NCBI RefSeq assembly: GCF_018614615.1
Contig: NZ_JAGGOK010000029.1
Span: 124,001 to 188,000 of the forward strand
DNA: 64,000 bases
Source: Streptomyces sp. ISL-100
GTDB lineage: Bacteria > Actinomycetota > Actinomycetes > Streptomycetales > Streptomycetaceae
Direction: 5' to 3'
Part shown: positions 49,589 to 57,417 of the stretch, in pieces
Numbering within the stretch: position 1 is the first letter of the stretch
Layout: every line of letters starts with the position of its first letter
The notes under the pieces: generated by a model
What the model was told of the DNA's origin: nothing
Seen by the model: only the letters and a program-made list of their open reading frames with translations
Database searches by the model: none
Position numbers and translations under genes: made by a program

Positions 49589-49903
49589 TCAGAGGTGCTG
49601 CGATGGCTTCTTCTCGCGGGTGCCTTCGATGGTGACGCCGTTCCAGAAGGCGACGTGGTTCTTGATGCGCCGGGCGAGCGGGCTCGGATGTGGGTAGTAC
49701 CAGGCGGCGTCGGGGTTCACCTGACCGTTCACGGTGAGGGTGTAGTAACGAGCGATCCCCTTCCACAGGCACAGCGACTTGGTCGAACTCTCGGTGAAAC
49801 ACTCACGCTTGAGCGACTCGGGCGGAAAGTAGTCGTTGCCCTCCACCCGCTTCGTCCGTGAGGTTTCAGCGATAACGACGCCGTTCCAGATCGCGCGCAT
49901 CAT
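49589..49903 (-). CDS. DUF427 domain protein
   Basis: This 104-residue protein has [40 protein letters not shown] followed by [14 protein letters not shown], and [20 protein letters not shown], diagnostic of DUF427, a small beta-barrel family of unknown function. GGAGGAGATGAG precedes the ATG. The start overlaps the upstream stop. Cytosolic. Confidence 0.9.
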   Translation of the reverse strand: MMRAIWNGVVIAETSRTKRVEGNDYFPPESLKRECFTESSTKSLCLWKGIARYYTLTVNGQVNPDAAWYYPHPSPLARRIKNHVAFWNGVTIEGTREKKPSQHL

Positions 49904-50169
49904 GGCTCTCTCATCTCCTCCACTCGGGTGTAGGAAACCCGGTAAGCCGGTCCTGGGCTTCCATCCGTAGCAGGGAGCGTGGAGGGAAACCTCGTCCTCC
50001 TACCGAGCACGGCGCCGGCCAAGGCGGCCGAGCCAGTGAAGAACAGACCGTCACGATCCAGCGCGGGGACGTCGACTTCGAGCCGAAGCTTGCCGTGCTG
50101 GTCACCGTCGTACGGAAGATCGGTGTCGAGGCCGACGGAGAACGCGATGCGAGGCCGCGCAGGCTGCAT
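49900..50169 (-). CDS. Small hypothetical protein or gene remnant
   Basis: This frame of 89 codons has high GC at third positions over its first 60 codons (RIAFSVGLDTDLPYDGDQHG, then DVPALDRDGLFFTGSAALAG), but the last 25 codons look random. Its TGA overlaps the DUF427 ATG (ATGA). I do not recognise the protein. It may be the 3' half of an older gene fused to non-coding sequence. Confidence 0.35.
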   Translation of the reverse strand: MQPARPRIAFSVGLDTDLPYDGDQHGKLRLEVDVPALDRDGLFFTGSAALAGAVLGRRTRFPSTLPATDGSPGPAYRVSYTRVEEMREP

Positions 50170-50223
50170 GGGTCTGGAGCGATGTGGAGGTGGCGTGGCG
50201 GCGGACCCTGATCTCGAACTACT

Positions 50224-50523
50224 TCAACTCCTACGCCCGTACCGACCTGGACGTTCTCCCGACTCATTGTCTGCAAGGCCGAGCGGGGGCGGGCAGCAGT
50301 CCCTGCGACTCGTGCGACGACGGTGGACGAGTACGGCGATTCCAGCGGCTACCACAGCGGCGGCCGCCGCGATCAGCCACGGGCTGCCCAGTACGCCGCC
50401 AATAGCGCCGAGCGCGCCCCCGGCCAACAGCACCGGTACGGCACAGCAGACCACCATCATCAACCCCACTCCGACGGCGGCCAGTACGCCGGTCGGCCGG
50501 GACGGCTTGCTGTTACCGGTCAT
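50224..50523 (-). CDS. Small MerT-like mercury transport/membrane protein
   Basis: This 99-residue protein has two hydrophobic helices (GVLAAVGVGLMMVVCCAVPV and SPWLIAAAAAVVAAGIAVLV). The first contains a Cys-Cys pair, as in MerT-type carriers, and another CC lies in the C-terminal tail (RRDCCPPP). It overlaps the end of the ArsR-type regulator gene by 1 nt (TGATG) and is thus co-transcribed. Likely brings Hg(II) in for reduction by MerA. Assigned from context and Cys pattern; the sequence is short and diverged from MerT. Confidence 0.65.
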   Translation of the reverse strand: MTGNSKPSRPTGVLAAVGVGLMMVVCCAVPVLLAGGALGAIGGVLGSPWLIAAAAAVVAAGIAVLVHRRRTSRRDCCPPPLGLADNESGERPGRYGRRS

Positions 50524-50912
50524 CAGCTGTCGCCTCCTTCGGCCGATGCAGGTTCGATGCGGGGGCAGCAGTTCAGGGCGGCGGCATTGTCGGCGGCCAG
50601 GGCGCGGGCGAGCACGACGAGATCCGCGACGCGTGGGTCACCGACGGAGTAGAGCAGTCTGCGGCCGTCACGGCGGGCGGTCACATAGCCGCAGTCGGCC
50701 AGGCAGGACAGGTGGACCGACACCCTGGGCTGGGAGATCCCGGCGTGGGCGACGCACTCGGCTGTGGTGCGCTCGCCGCCGAGGATGAACTCCAGCAGCT
50801 TGAGGCGGGTGGGGTCGGACAGCGCGCGGAAGAACGTCGCCACCGTGTCCGTGTGCGTGCAGGCGCCTGCCGGGGCGGCGGCCTGCGGAGTCGAGGTGGT
50901 GCGCTGAAGCAT
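50523..50912 (-). CDS. merR: ArsR/SmtB-family mercury-responsive repressor
   Basis: This 129-residue winged-helix protein has FFRALSDPTRLKLLEFILGG, the helix-turn-helix ECVAHAGISQPRVSVHLSCL, and the wing GYVTARRDGRRLLYSV. Cys residues at the N-terminus (GACTHTD), in the recognition region (HLSCLADCGY) and near the end (NCCPRIE) can bind Hg(II). Actinobacterial mer operons use this ArsR-type MerR rather than the proteobacterial type. ATG 50912 is preferred for the GGAGA site. It should bind the two operators between itself and merA. Confidence 0.88.
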   Translation of the reverse strand: MLQRTTSTPQAAAPAGACTHTDTVATFFRALSDPTRLKLLEFILGGERTTAECVAHAGISQPRVSVHLSCLADCGYVTARRDGRRLLYSVGDPRVADLVVLARALAADNAAALNCCPRIEPASAEGGDS

Positions 50913-50936
50913 GCGAGGGGTCTCCACAACTTGAAC

Positions 50937-50954
50937 TATTCGCCTAGACGAATA
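50937..50954. promoter_or_regulatory. ArsR-type operator 1
   Basis: TATTCG-CCTAGA-CGAATA, a perfect 6-bp inverted repeat with a 6-bp spacer, lies 25 bp upstream of the merR start. Confidence 0.8.
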
Positions 50955-50971
50955 CTATGCCAGTAGTGACG

Positions 50972-50989
50972 TATTCGGAAGAGCGAATA
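50972..50989. promoter_or_regulatory. ArsR-type operator 2
   Basis: TATTCG-GAAGAG-CGAATA has the same half-sites as operator 1, centre-to-centre 35 bp, and lies about 45 bp upstream of merA. Together they give divergent repression of both operons. Confidence 0.8.
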
Positions 50990-51034
50990 GCTGCGGGAGC
51001 TTGTGCGGCCCGGCACTGGGAGGCAGGCAGCACC

Positions 51035-52459
51035 ATGACAGATACAGACCCCGGCTTCGACCTGGCGATCATTGGTTCCGGTTCGGCCGCGTTCGCCGCG
51101 GCCATCGCCGCGATCGGCAAGGGTAAGCGCGTGGTGATGGTCGAGCGCGGCACCACGGGCGGCACCTGCGTGAATGTCGGCTGCGTGCCGTCCAAGGCGC
51201 TGCTCGCCGCCGCCGAGGCACGTCACACGGCCCAGGCCGCAGGGCGTTTTCCCGGTCTGACGGCCAGGGACGTTCCGGTCGGCTTCCCCGCTCTGATCGG
51301 CGGAAAGGACGCGCTGGTCGAGGAAATGCGCATGCACAAGTACGCCGGTCTCGCGGACGAGTACGGGTGGCAGATCACCCGCGGGAGCGCCGCCTTCGGT
51401 GGGGACGCCGACCGCCCAGTCCTGAACATCACGCTCGAGGACGGCGGTGAGGCGCACATCGTGGCCACGCACTATCTGATCGCTACGGGCGCCGAACAGT
51501 GGGCACCGCCCGTGCCCGGTCTGGAACAGGCCGGGCACCTGACCTCCACCGGTGCCATGGAACTCGATCAACTACCCGCATCAATGATCATCGTCGGCGG
51601 CAACGCGGTCGGCCTGGAGCAGGCCCAGCTCTTCTCCCGGCTCGGCACACGGGTCACGGTCGTCGAGGCGCTGGACCGGCTCGCCCCGTTCGAGGAGCTG
51701 GAGGTCTCCGCCGCGATCGAGGAGGTCTTCGCCGACGAGGGCATCGCGGTCCACACCGCCACAACCCTGACCGCCGTCCGGCGCGACAAGGCCGGCTACA
51801 CCCTCTCCACCACAGCCGAGGAGCTGCGGGCCGAGCATCTGCTGATGGCCACCGGCCGTCGCCCCGCCACCACCGGACTGAATCTGGAGCGGGTCGGGGT
51901 GAAGACCGGTGCGCTGGGCGAGGTGGTCGTGGACGAACAGTCGCGCACCACGCATCCGAGGATCTGGGCCGCCGGGGACGTCACCGGTCAAGCCCAGTTC
52001 GTCTATGTCGCCGCGGCTCAGGGCTCGCTCGTCGCCGACAACGCCTTCGACGGTGCCCAGCGGTCCCTGGACTACGCGGCGCTGCCACGGATCACCTTCA
52101 CCAGCCCCGCCCTCGCCTCGGTCGGCATGACCGACGCCCAGGCAGCCGATGCCGGCATCCGCTGCAACTGCCGTACGCTGCCGCTCGCGCACGTACCCAG
52201 GGCGCTGGTCAACCGGGACACCCGCGGCCTGGTCAAGATCGTCGCCGAGGCCGGCACCGGCCGCATGCTCGGTGTGCACGCCGTCGCCGAGGGCGCCGGA
52301 GATCTGATCACCGCCGCCACGTACGCGATCAGCGCGGGGATGACTGTCGACCAGCTCGCACGCACCTGGGCCCCGTACCTGACCATGGCCGAGGCCCTCA
52401 AACTCGCCGCCCAGACCTACACCCAAGACGTGGACAAGCTGTCCTGCTGCGCCGGGTGA
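51035..52459 (+). CDS. merA: Mercuric reductase
   Basis: This 474-residue flavin disulfide reductase reduces Hg(II) to volatile Hg(0) with NADPH. FAD motif GSGSAAFAAAIAAIGKG, redox pair GGTCVNVGCVPSK, NAD motif VGGNAVGLEQAQLFSRLG and the C-terminal vicinal pair LSCCAG needed to hand Hg(II) to the active site are all present. There is no N-terminal HMA domain, as usual in streptomycete MerA. ATG 51035 is the family start. Confidence 0.95.
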   Translation: MTDTDPGFDLAIIGSGSAAFAAAIAAIGKGKRVVMVERGTTGGTCVNVGCVPSKALLAAAEARHTAQAAGRFPGLTARDVPVGFPALIGGKDALVEEMRMHKYAGLADEYGWQITRGSAAFGGDADRPVLNITLEDGGEAHIVATHYLIATGAEQWAPPVPGLEQAGHLTSTGAMELDQLPASMIIVGGNAVGLEQAQLFSRLGTRVTVVEALDRLAPFEELEVSAAIEEVFADEGIAVHTATTLTAVRRDKAGYTLSTTAEELRAEHLLMATGRRPATTGLNLERVGVKTGALGEVVVDEQSRTTHPRIWAAGDVTGQAQFVYVAAAQGSLVADNAFDGAQRSLDYAALPRITFTSPALASVGMTDAQAADAGIRCNCRTLPLAHVPRALVNRDTRGLVKIVAEAGTGRMLGVHAVAEGAGDLITAATYAISAGMTVDQLARTWAPYLTMAEALKLAAQTYTQDVDKLSCCAG

Positions 52460-52483
52460 ACCAGCGAAAGGGGGAACGAACCC

Positions 52484-52927
52484 ATGGACACGAACCGGGC
52501 CCGTCCGATGACAGTCGGAGAGCTGTCCCGCCGGACCGGGGTGCCGGTCAAGACCCTGCGCGAGTACACCGATCTCGGACTGATCTACACCCTCGGCCGC
52601 AGCCCGGCGAACTACCGGCTGTTCGACGCCGACGCCCTGTGGTGCGTGCGGTTCATCGGCGAGCTGCGGGGCCTTGGACTGACCGTGGCCGAGATCCGCG
52701 AGCTGACCACCGCATATCTCGACGACACCGGCCCGCCGACCGGGCCCCGTATGACGGAGCTGCTGCACCGCTCGCGCGAGAGGCTGGAGCAGCGCATCGC
52801 GGAGCAGCAGCGCACGCTGCGTCGGATCGAGGAGTTCGAAGCCGAGCACCGCGCGGACTTGGGGTGCGAGGGTGACACCGAGTTCTGCTGGGCCGGTAAT
52901 CCACGGGGATGCGCCACGAGGGCTTGA
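52484..52927 (+). CDS. MerR-family transcriptional regulator
   Basis: This 147-residue protein has TVGELSRRTGVPVKTLREYT, the N-terminal winged HTH, then DLGLIYTLGRSPANYRLFDA and the coiled coil RLEQRIAEQQRTLRRIEEFE. The C-terminal Cys residues (CEGDTEFC, RGC) can bind a soft metal. It lies between merA and merB, 24 nt after merA. A MerR-type promoter overlaps its stop codon, so it likely activates merB. Having both an ArsR and a MerR regulator in one mer locus is uncommon. Confidence 0.85.
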   Translation: MDTNRARPMTVGELSRRTGVPVKTLREYTDLGLIYTLGRSPANYRLFDADALWCVRFIGELRGLGLTVAEIRELTTAYLDDTGPPTGPRMTELLHRSRERLEQRIAEQQRTLRRIEEFEAEHRADLGCEGDTEFCWAGNPRGCATRA

Positions 52928-52955
52928 CCCTCACCCCGGGGGCAGACCCTACGGT
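52924..52955 (+). promoter_or_regulatory. MerR-type promoter before merB
   Basis: TTGACC at 52924-52929 and TACGGT at 52950-52955 are separated by 20 bp, the long spacer typical of MerR-activated promoters. The spacer includes ACCCTC and a GC-rich inverted-repeat core (CACCCCGGGGGCAG). Assignment is by pattern only. Confidence 0.5.
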
Positions 52956-52996
52956 CACGCGTATCGGACCAACCCACTCCTGGAGGGAAGATCCCC

Positions 52997-53638
52997 GTGG
53001 ACACCGACATCCAGCAGTTCGCCACCCGCTTCAACGACTCGCTCAGCGCCGCCCCCGGCGCGCACTTCTGGCTGCTGCGTCCCCTGTTGACCCTTCTCGC
53101 GGCCGGTGAGCCGGTCACCGTGGACCAGCTCGCCACCGCGGCCGGCCGCGGTGGCGAAGAGGTCCGCCAGACGCTCGCCACCATGTCAGACACCGAGTAC
53201 GACAGCGACGGCCGCATCATCGGCTACGGCATCACCTTCAACCCCACACCGCACAGGTACGAGACCGGCGACCGCACCTTCTACACCTGGTGCGCGCTCG
53301 ACACCCTCGCCCTCCCCGCCTTCCTCGGCAAGACCGCTCACGTGACCTCCCCTTGCCACGGCACCGGAGAGCCGGTTCGCCTCACCGTGGCACCGGACGA
53401 GGTCACGAGCGTCGAACCGGCTACTGCCGTCGTCTCGCTCGTCACCCCGGACGCACCGACGTCGATCCGTAGCTCGTTCTGCAATCAGAGCCACTTCTTC
53501 GCCGGCCCGGACGCCGCGAGGGACTGGCTCGCAGAGCACCCCGGCGCCAGGATCCTGCCCGTCGCCGACGCCTACGAAGTCGGGCAATCCGTCGTCGAGC
53601 AGATCGTCACCGCTGACACTCCGTCCGGGTGTTGCTGA
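52997..53638 (+). CDS. merB: Organomercurial lyase
   Basis: This 213-residue protein splits C-Hg bonds of organomercurials. The catalytic Cys-Asp pair is in FYTWCALDTLAL and the second Cys in IRSSFCNQSHFF. The N-terminal helical domain and the C-terminal GCC end fit the actinobacterial form. A ribosome site GGAGGGA precedes the GTG at 52997. Confidence 0.95.
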   Translation: MDTDIQQFATRFNDSLSAAPGAHFWLLRPLLTLLAAGEPVTVDQLATAAGRGGEEVRQTLATMSDTEYDSDGRIIGYGITFNPTPHRYETGDRTFYTWCALDTLALPAFLGKTAHVTSPCHGTGEPVRLTVAPDEVTSVEPATAVVSLVTPDAPTSIRSSFCNQSHFFAGPDAARDWLAEHPGARILPVADAYEVGQSVVEQIVTADTPSGCC

Positions 53639-54008
53639 AGCAGTAGCGGACCGATCCTTGGCCTGGGCATACGCCGGCTCGCTCAGCGGGGAGTCCAGAT
53701 CAAATCCAGCACGTGCCCGCTGGGCGGCCCAGCCTCCAGCAGCCACGCACCAGAGGTGCTGTCCTGGCTTACGGCACAGCCCAGCACCGTCTCGGTGATG
53801 CCGGGGCGGGGCTGGGTTGCAAAGTGGCGAGGGACTCCGGCCGGCTGCCCTGCCCGCTGCTTGTGACCGGTGGCCACATGGGCTCCGTCCTGCATCCGGC
53901 TCCGCATGCGAGGTCGCCGGCCGCCCATACGCCCTGCTCCCTAAGGCTCTCCCAACGCCAGCGAAAGTGACCAGGCGTAAAATTCACGTGTAACTGCGGG
54001 GAGGCGTC
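53639..54008. other. Region without a recognised gene
   Basis: An 81-codon minus-strand frame (53683-53928; PGITETVLGCAVSQDSTSGA, SGHVLDLIWTPR) has some coding-like character but matches nothing I know. It could be the 3' end of a lost gene. No RNA gene or clear terminator seen. Confidence 0.4.
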
Positions 54009-54305
54009 ATGCGGCACAGAATGCGTATCGGGCCGTTCCAGATCGGCTTCGGTCGCCGTCCGGTGTCCCCGATGGACAGCTCACTCAGCCGCGAACGTTT
54101 CACCATCGACGTCGCAGAGGGTTTGATGGGCGTCGGGGTTCCGTTCAGGCGGGGTTGCAGCGCCCTCGGGTTCCGCGTGGTGGTCACCGACACGGAAACC
54201 GGGCGGCGCCAGTACGTCTCCGAGAACTACACCCACGACCTCGCGTATGCCGACGGCGAAAAATACGTCACCAAATTGATCACTGGAGTGAAGAGAGTGA
54301 AGTAG
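54009..54305 (+). CDS. Small hypothetical protein
   Basis: This is a 98-residue protein with an excellent GGGGAGG ribosome site 3-4 nt from the ATG. Basic N-terminus (RHRMRIGPFQIGFGRRPVS), then FTIDVAEGLMGVGVPFRRG and SENYTHDLAYADGEKYVTKL. No family recognised, no signal peptide. Base use is less GC-rich than neighbours, suggesting recent arrival. Confidence 0.5.
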   Translation: MRHRMRIGPFQIGFGRRPVSPMDSSLSRERFTIDVAEGLMGVGVPFRRGCSALGFRVVVTDTETGRRQYVSENYTHDLAYADGEKYVTKLITGVKRVK

Positions 54306-54426
54306 AGACAGACACCTGATCCCGCCATGCCCTACCCTCCGCCCCTCCGCGAAGCGCCCCGCACCGGTGCAGCACCGCGAACTGCTCGCGGAGCGCGTGA
54401 GCGCCCTTGTACTTGTGCGGCGGCCA

Positions 54427-55335
54427 CTAGCCGGCCTCGTCGCGCAGCCGGTCCGGTTCCAGAACGGTGATACGGCCCCGGCCCAGCCGCAGTACGCCCC
54501 GGTCGGCCAGCTCGCGCAGCACCTTGGTGACCGTTTCGCGGGACGTGCCGGCCAGGGCGGCGACCTGCTCGTGGGTGAGCGCGACCTGGGGATGTCCGGC
54601 CAGCGGGCGCAGCGGCCGGGCCGGTGGGGCCGCGGGGATGAGGGTGAGCAGAGTGGAGGCGACGCGTTGGGCGACGGACTTGAAGACCGTGTCGGACAGC
54701 CGCTGTTCGAGGTCGGCGAGGCGGCTGCCGAGGATCGCGGTGATCCGGGCGGCGATCCTCGGGTCCGAGAGCAGAAGCCTGTGTACGTCGTCGCGGCTCA
54801 TCACGCAGACGGTGGCGTCATCGAGGGCCTCGGCGTAGTTGCCGTACATGCGCTGCCCGAGCAGGACCATCTCACCGAAGATCGTTCCGGGGTTGATGAT
54901 GGCCGTGGTCAGGGCGCGGCCCTCGGCGGATACCCGGAAGACGCGGATTCGGCCGCGTTTGAGGATGAACAGCACCTCGCACGGCTGGGGCGGGGAGAAC
55001 AGCATCTCGCCCACGGTGTAGGTCCTCATCGGTGCGGCATCCGCGATGGCCGCCATCTCAGGCTCACTCAGGTCACAGAAGATGTCGACCTCGGACAGGC
55101 ACCAGGTCCGGTCGGTGTCTTCACGGCTTTCGATCACGCGGGTGGTCTCCTCGCGTCGTCCCGGCGCCCAGGGCGGGGGCGCGGCGCCCCACACCGGGTC
55201 GGCCAGGGCATCGGCACCTTCCACTAGACAGGAAGGTACGGGTCCGCGCGAGGGGGTGCCGGGACCACCCGCAGCAGCACCCGCAGGGCGGGCCGCCCCC
55301 GAAGGGGAGGGGGACGGCCGTTCGGTGTTGGTCAT
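54427..55335 (-). CDS. Crp/Fnr-family transcriptional regulator
   Basis: This 302-residue protein has a Pro/Ala-rich N-terminal tail of about 70 residues, a cyclic-nucleotide-type sensor domain (WCLSEVDIFCDLSEPEMAAI; PGTIFGEMVLLGQRMYGNYA) and a Crp HTH (LTHEQVAALAGTSRETVTKV, then LRELADRGVLRLGRGRI). Two Cys (WC..., FC...) near the sensor start could sense redox or metal. ATG overlaps the upstream membrane protein stop (ATGA). Target genes unknown. Confidence 0.88.
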   Translation of the reverse strand: MTNTERPSPSPSGAARPAGAAAGGPGTPSRGPVPSCLVEGADALADPVWGAAPPPWAPGRREETTRVIESREDTDRTWCLSEVDIFCDLSEPEMAAIADAAPMRTYTVGEMLFSPPQPCEVLFILKRGRIRVFRVSAEGRALTTAIINPGTIFGEMVLLGQRMYGNYAEALDDATVCVMSRDDVHRLLLSDPRIAARITAILGSRLADLEQRLSDTVFKSVAQRVASTLLTLIPAAPPARPLRPLAGHPQVALTHEQVAALAGTSRETVTKVLRELADRGVLRLGRGRITVLEPDRLRDEAG

Positions 55336-55799
55336 GACGAGGTGTCGTCGCGGTGCATGACCCGGTGGACACAGGCGTACGCCAGGCCCAGCAGCAGGCC
55401 GTAAACGAGATGTCCGGCGAAGCTCTTCCAGGCCATCTCGTTGACCTCGAAGACCGGCATGCCGAGCTTGGCGGGCATCAGCCACAGCGCGCCCAGCACC
55501 CACCAGAGGGCGCCGTAGGCCAGACCGAGTACGGCGGCCGGGAGGAAGCGTGCGGCGCGGTGCCCGGCCAGCAGGGCGAACGTGATGCCGATGAACGCGG
55601 AGATCGCCAGGTGGACCACCCAGGCGACGCCGATGGAGCTGGAGTCCACCAGCATCGCGACCATCGGCATCATGTCCCAGACCTGCATCATGATGCCGAA
55701 GGCAACACCGCCGACCAGCCCACCCGCCGCACCGAACATGGCATGCGCGGGGATGGCGGCGACAGCACGGTGCTGTGATGAGGCGTGTGCAGTGGTCAT
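55332..55799 (-). CDS. Polytopic membrane protein of unknown function
   Basis: This 155-residue protein has about four membrane helices (HAMFGAAGGLVGGVAFGIMM; GVAWVVHLAISAFIGITFAL; FLPAAVLGLAYGALWWVLGA; SFAGHLVYGLLLGLAYACVH). Short His/Met-rich loops. Overlaps the Crp-type regulator gene, so the two form an operon. No family name recalled with confidence. Confidence 0.65.
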   Translation of the reverse strand: MTTAHASSQHRAVAAIPAHAMFGAAGGLVGGVAFGIMMQVWDMMPMVAMLVDSSSIGVAWVVHLAISAFIGITFALLAGHRAARFLPAAVLGLAYGALWWVLGALWLMPAKLGMPVFEVNEMAWKSFAGHLVYGLLLGLAYACVHRVMHRDDTSS

Positions 55800-56213
55800 G
55801 ATCGTGTGCCCTTCGTTGCGGTGACTGTGCTGCCGACGCTAGGAGCGATGCAGGCGGCATGTATGTGAGGGCGCTTACGTACGGGCCGGTAGATCACGGG
55901 AGTTCGACGGGGCTGGTACACCGCGCGAAGACGCGCGAAGACACGCTCGTGACGGACGGAAGCGGAGCCCGCCCAGGAGCCGGCCCTTGGACGCCTTACG
56001 CACGCTCCATCAGTTCCCTGCCGCGCGGCCGAAGTAGGCCGTGGAGAGGACCAGCTCGCACCGCTCTGCGGGCAGGCAGGCCAGGGTCGGCCGGCTGGCT
56101 GGCCGGGCGGCATCGAGAGGCCTCCGCTGACCCGAGCATGTGGCCACTGAGCGGAACCGGCTACAGGCCGCGGGCCTCCCCATCGAGTCGTACCGGTTGG
56201 GCGGGAGCTCATC
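55800..56213. other. Intergenic region, nothing recognised
   Basis: Open frames here are short and Arg/Pro-rich and look like shadows. The stretch should hold the promoter of the membrane protein-Crp operon on its left and the transcription end of the right-hand cluster. No hairpin with strong stem or RNA gene was spotted. Confidence 0.4.
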
Positions 56214-57383
56214 TCACACGGACACGGCAGGGGCCAACGCGTCGAAGACTTCGTCGACCTGTTCGTATCCGGCGCGCAGCAGGAAGGTGTTGAGGCGGCC
56301 GTAGGACTTGGCGCCGAGGATGAAGAAGTGCGGTTCGGGGTTGCGCAAGGCGTCGATGCCGACGGTGGGCTGGGCGAGGCAGTCGCCGCCCGCGGAGCCG
56401 AGCAGGGCGGCGGAGAGGTTCATGGGGGCGGCCGTGGCGTAGCACTCGTGGACCTGTAGCTGACGGTAGAGGGAGGCGTCGCCGACGTACCCGGTGAGCG
56501 CCACGATGTGGTCGCAGACGATCTCGCGGGGGCCCTGGGAGGTGCCGAGGGTGACACGCACCCGGTCGCCGTCGGAGTGCAGGGATTGGACATGGGCGCC
56601 GGTGTGGACGGTGACGCGGTCGCTGACGCCGTCGGCGAACGCCTGGGAGATTTCGACGAGCTGCTGGCGGCCGGGCAGGGTGTCGTCTCGTACGGCTCCC
56701 CAGTCGGGAGCCGGGCTGCGCACGATCCACTCGACGCGGGTGCCGGGAAGTGCAGCGAGGTCGCGGGCGGTGGTCTGGGCGGATTTGCCGGCGCCGAGGA
56801 GCAGGATGGTGCCCGCCCAGCGGTCCGGATCACGGACAGGCGGGAGAGTGCGGGTGATGCGGTGGTCGAGGGCCCGTTCGCCGGGGGCGGGGATGCCGCC
56901 GGCGCCCAGGGTGTTGGGAACGGCGTAGGTACCGGTGCAGTCGAGGACGAGGTCTGCTTCGGCCGTTTCCTCACCGTCGGGCGTGTCGAGGAGGAGGGTG
57001 AAGGGTGCCGCGGCGCGGACGTCGGTGCCGATCTGCTCGTGTTTGAGCAGGCCGGTGCGGGCGATGGCAGCGACCCTGGTACGCAGCCGGATGCGGCCTT
57101 CGAGGGCGGGCAGTGCGGCGACGGGGTCGAGGAGGCGGGCCGCCAGTTCGGCTCCGGTGGGGCAATCGTCGCCGGTCGGGGCGTGCGGCAGGTGCGTGCG
57201 CATCCGGTGCGAGACGTTGAGGTCCCACGCGGTGAACAGGCGGACATGGCCCCAGGCGCGTACGTGGGCGGCGACGGTGTCCGCAGCCTCGTAGACGGTG
57301 AACGGCCATCCGGCGTCGGCGCAGGCGAGCGCGGCGTCGAGGCCGACCGGTCCGGCGCCGAGGATCGCGACGTGTCGCTGCAT
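56214..57383 (-). CDS. FAD/NAD(P)-dependent oxidoreductase (flavin monooxygenase-like)
   Basis: This 389-residue protein has the N-terminal FAD dinucleotide fold VAILGAGPVGLDAALACADA, a second NAD(P) fold ILLLGAGKSAQTTARDLAAL near residue 195, and LDCTGTYAVPN / VALTGYVGD as the ATG-like linkers. The layout resembles flavin-containing monooxygenases and ArsO-type enzymes. LLRAGYEQVDEVFDAL ends the chain. Last gene of the right-hand operon, 34 nt after the fusion gene. Substrate unknown; S-, Se- or As-oxidation is a guess from context. Confidence 0.75.
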   Translation of the reverse strand: MQRHVAILGAGPVGLDAALACADAGWPFTVYEAADTVAAHVRAWGHVRLFTAWDLNVSHRMRTHLPHAPTGDDCPTGAELAARLLDPVAALPALEGRIRLRTRVAAIARTGLLKHEQIGTDVRAAAPFTLLLDTPDGEETAEADLVLDCTGTYAVPNTLGAGGIPAPGERALDHRITRTLPPVRDPDRWAGTILLLGAGKSAQTTARDLAALPGTRVEWIVRSPAPDWGAVRDDTLPGRQQLVEISQAFADGVSDRVTVHTGAHVQSLHSDGDRVRVTLGTSQGPREIVCDHIVALTGYVGDASLYRQLQVHECYATAAPMNLSAALLGSAGGDCLAQPTVGIDALRNPEPHFFILGAKSYGRLNTFLLRAGYEQVDEVFDALAPAVSV

Positions 57384-57417
57384 GATGAACTCCCTTTCAC
57401 ACGCGTACGGGTACAGG

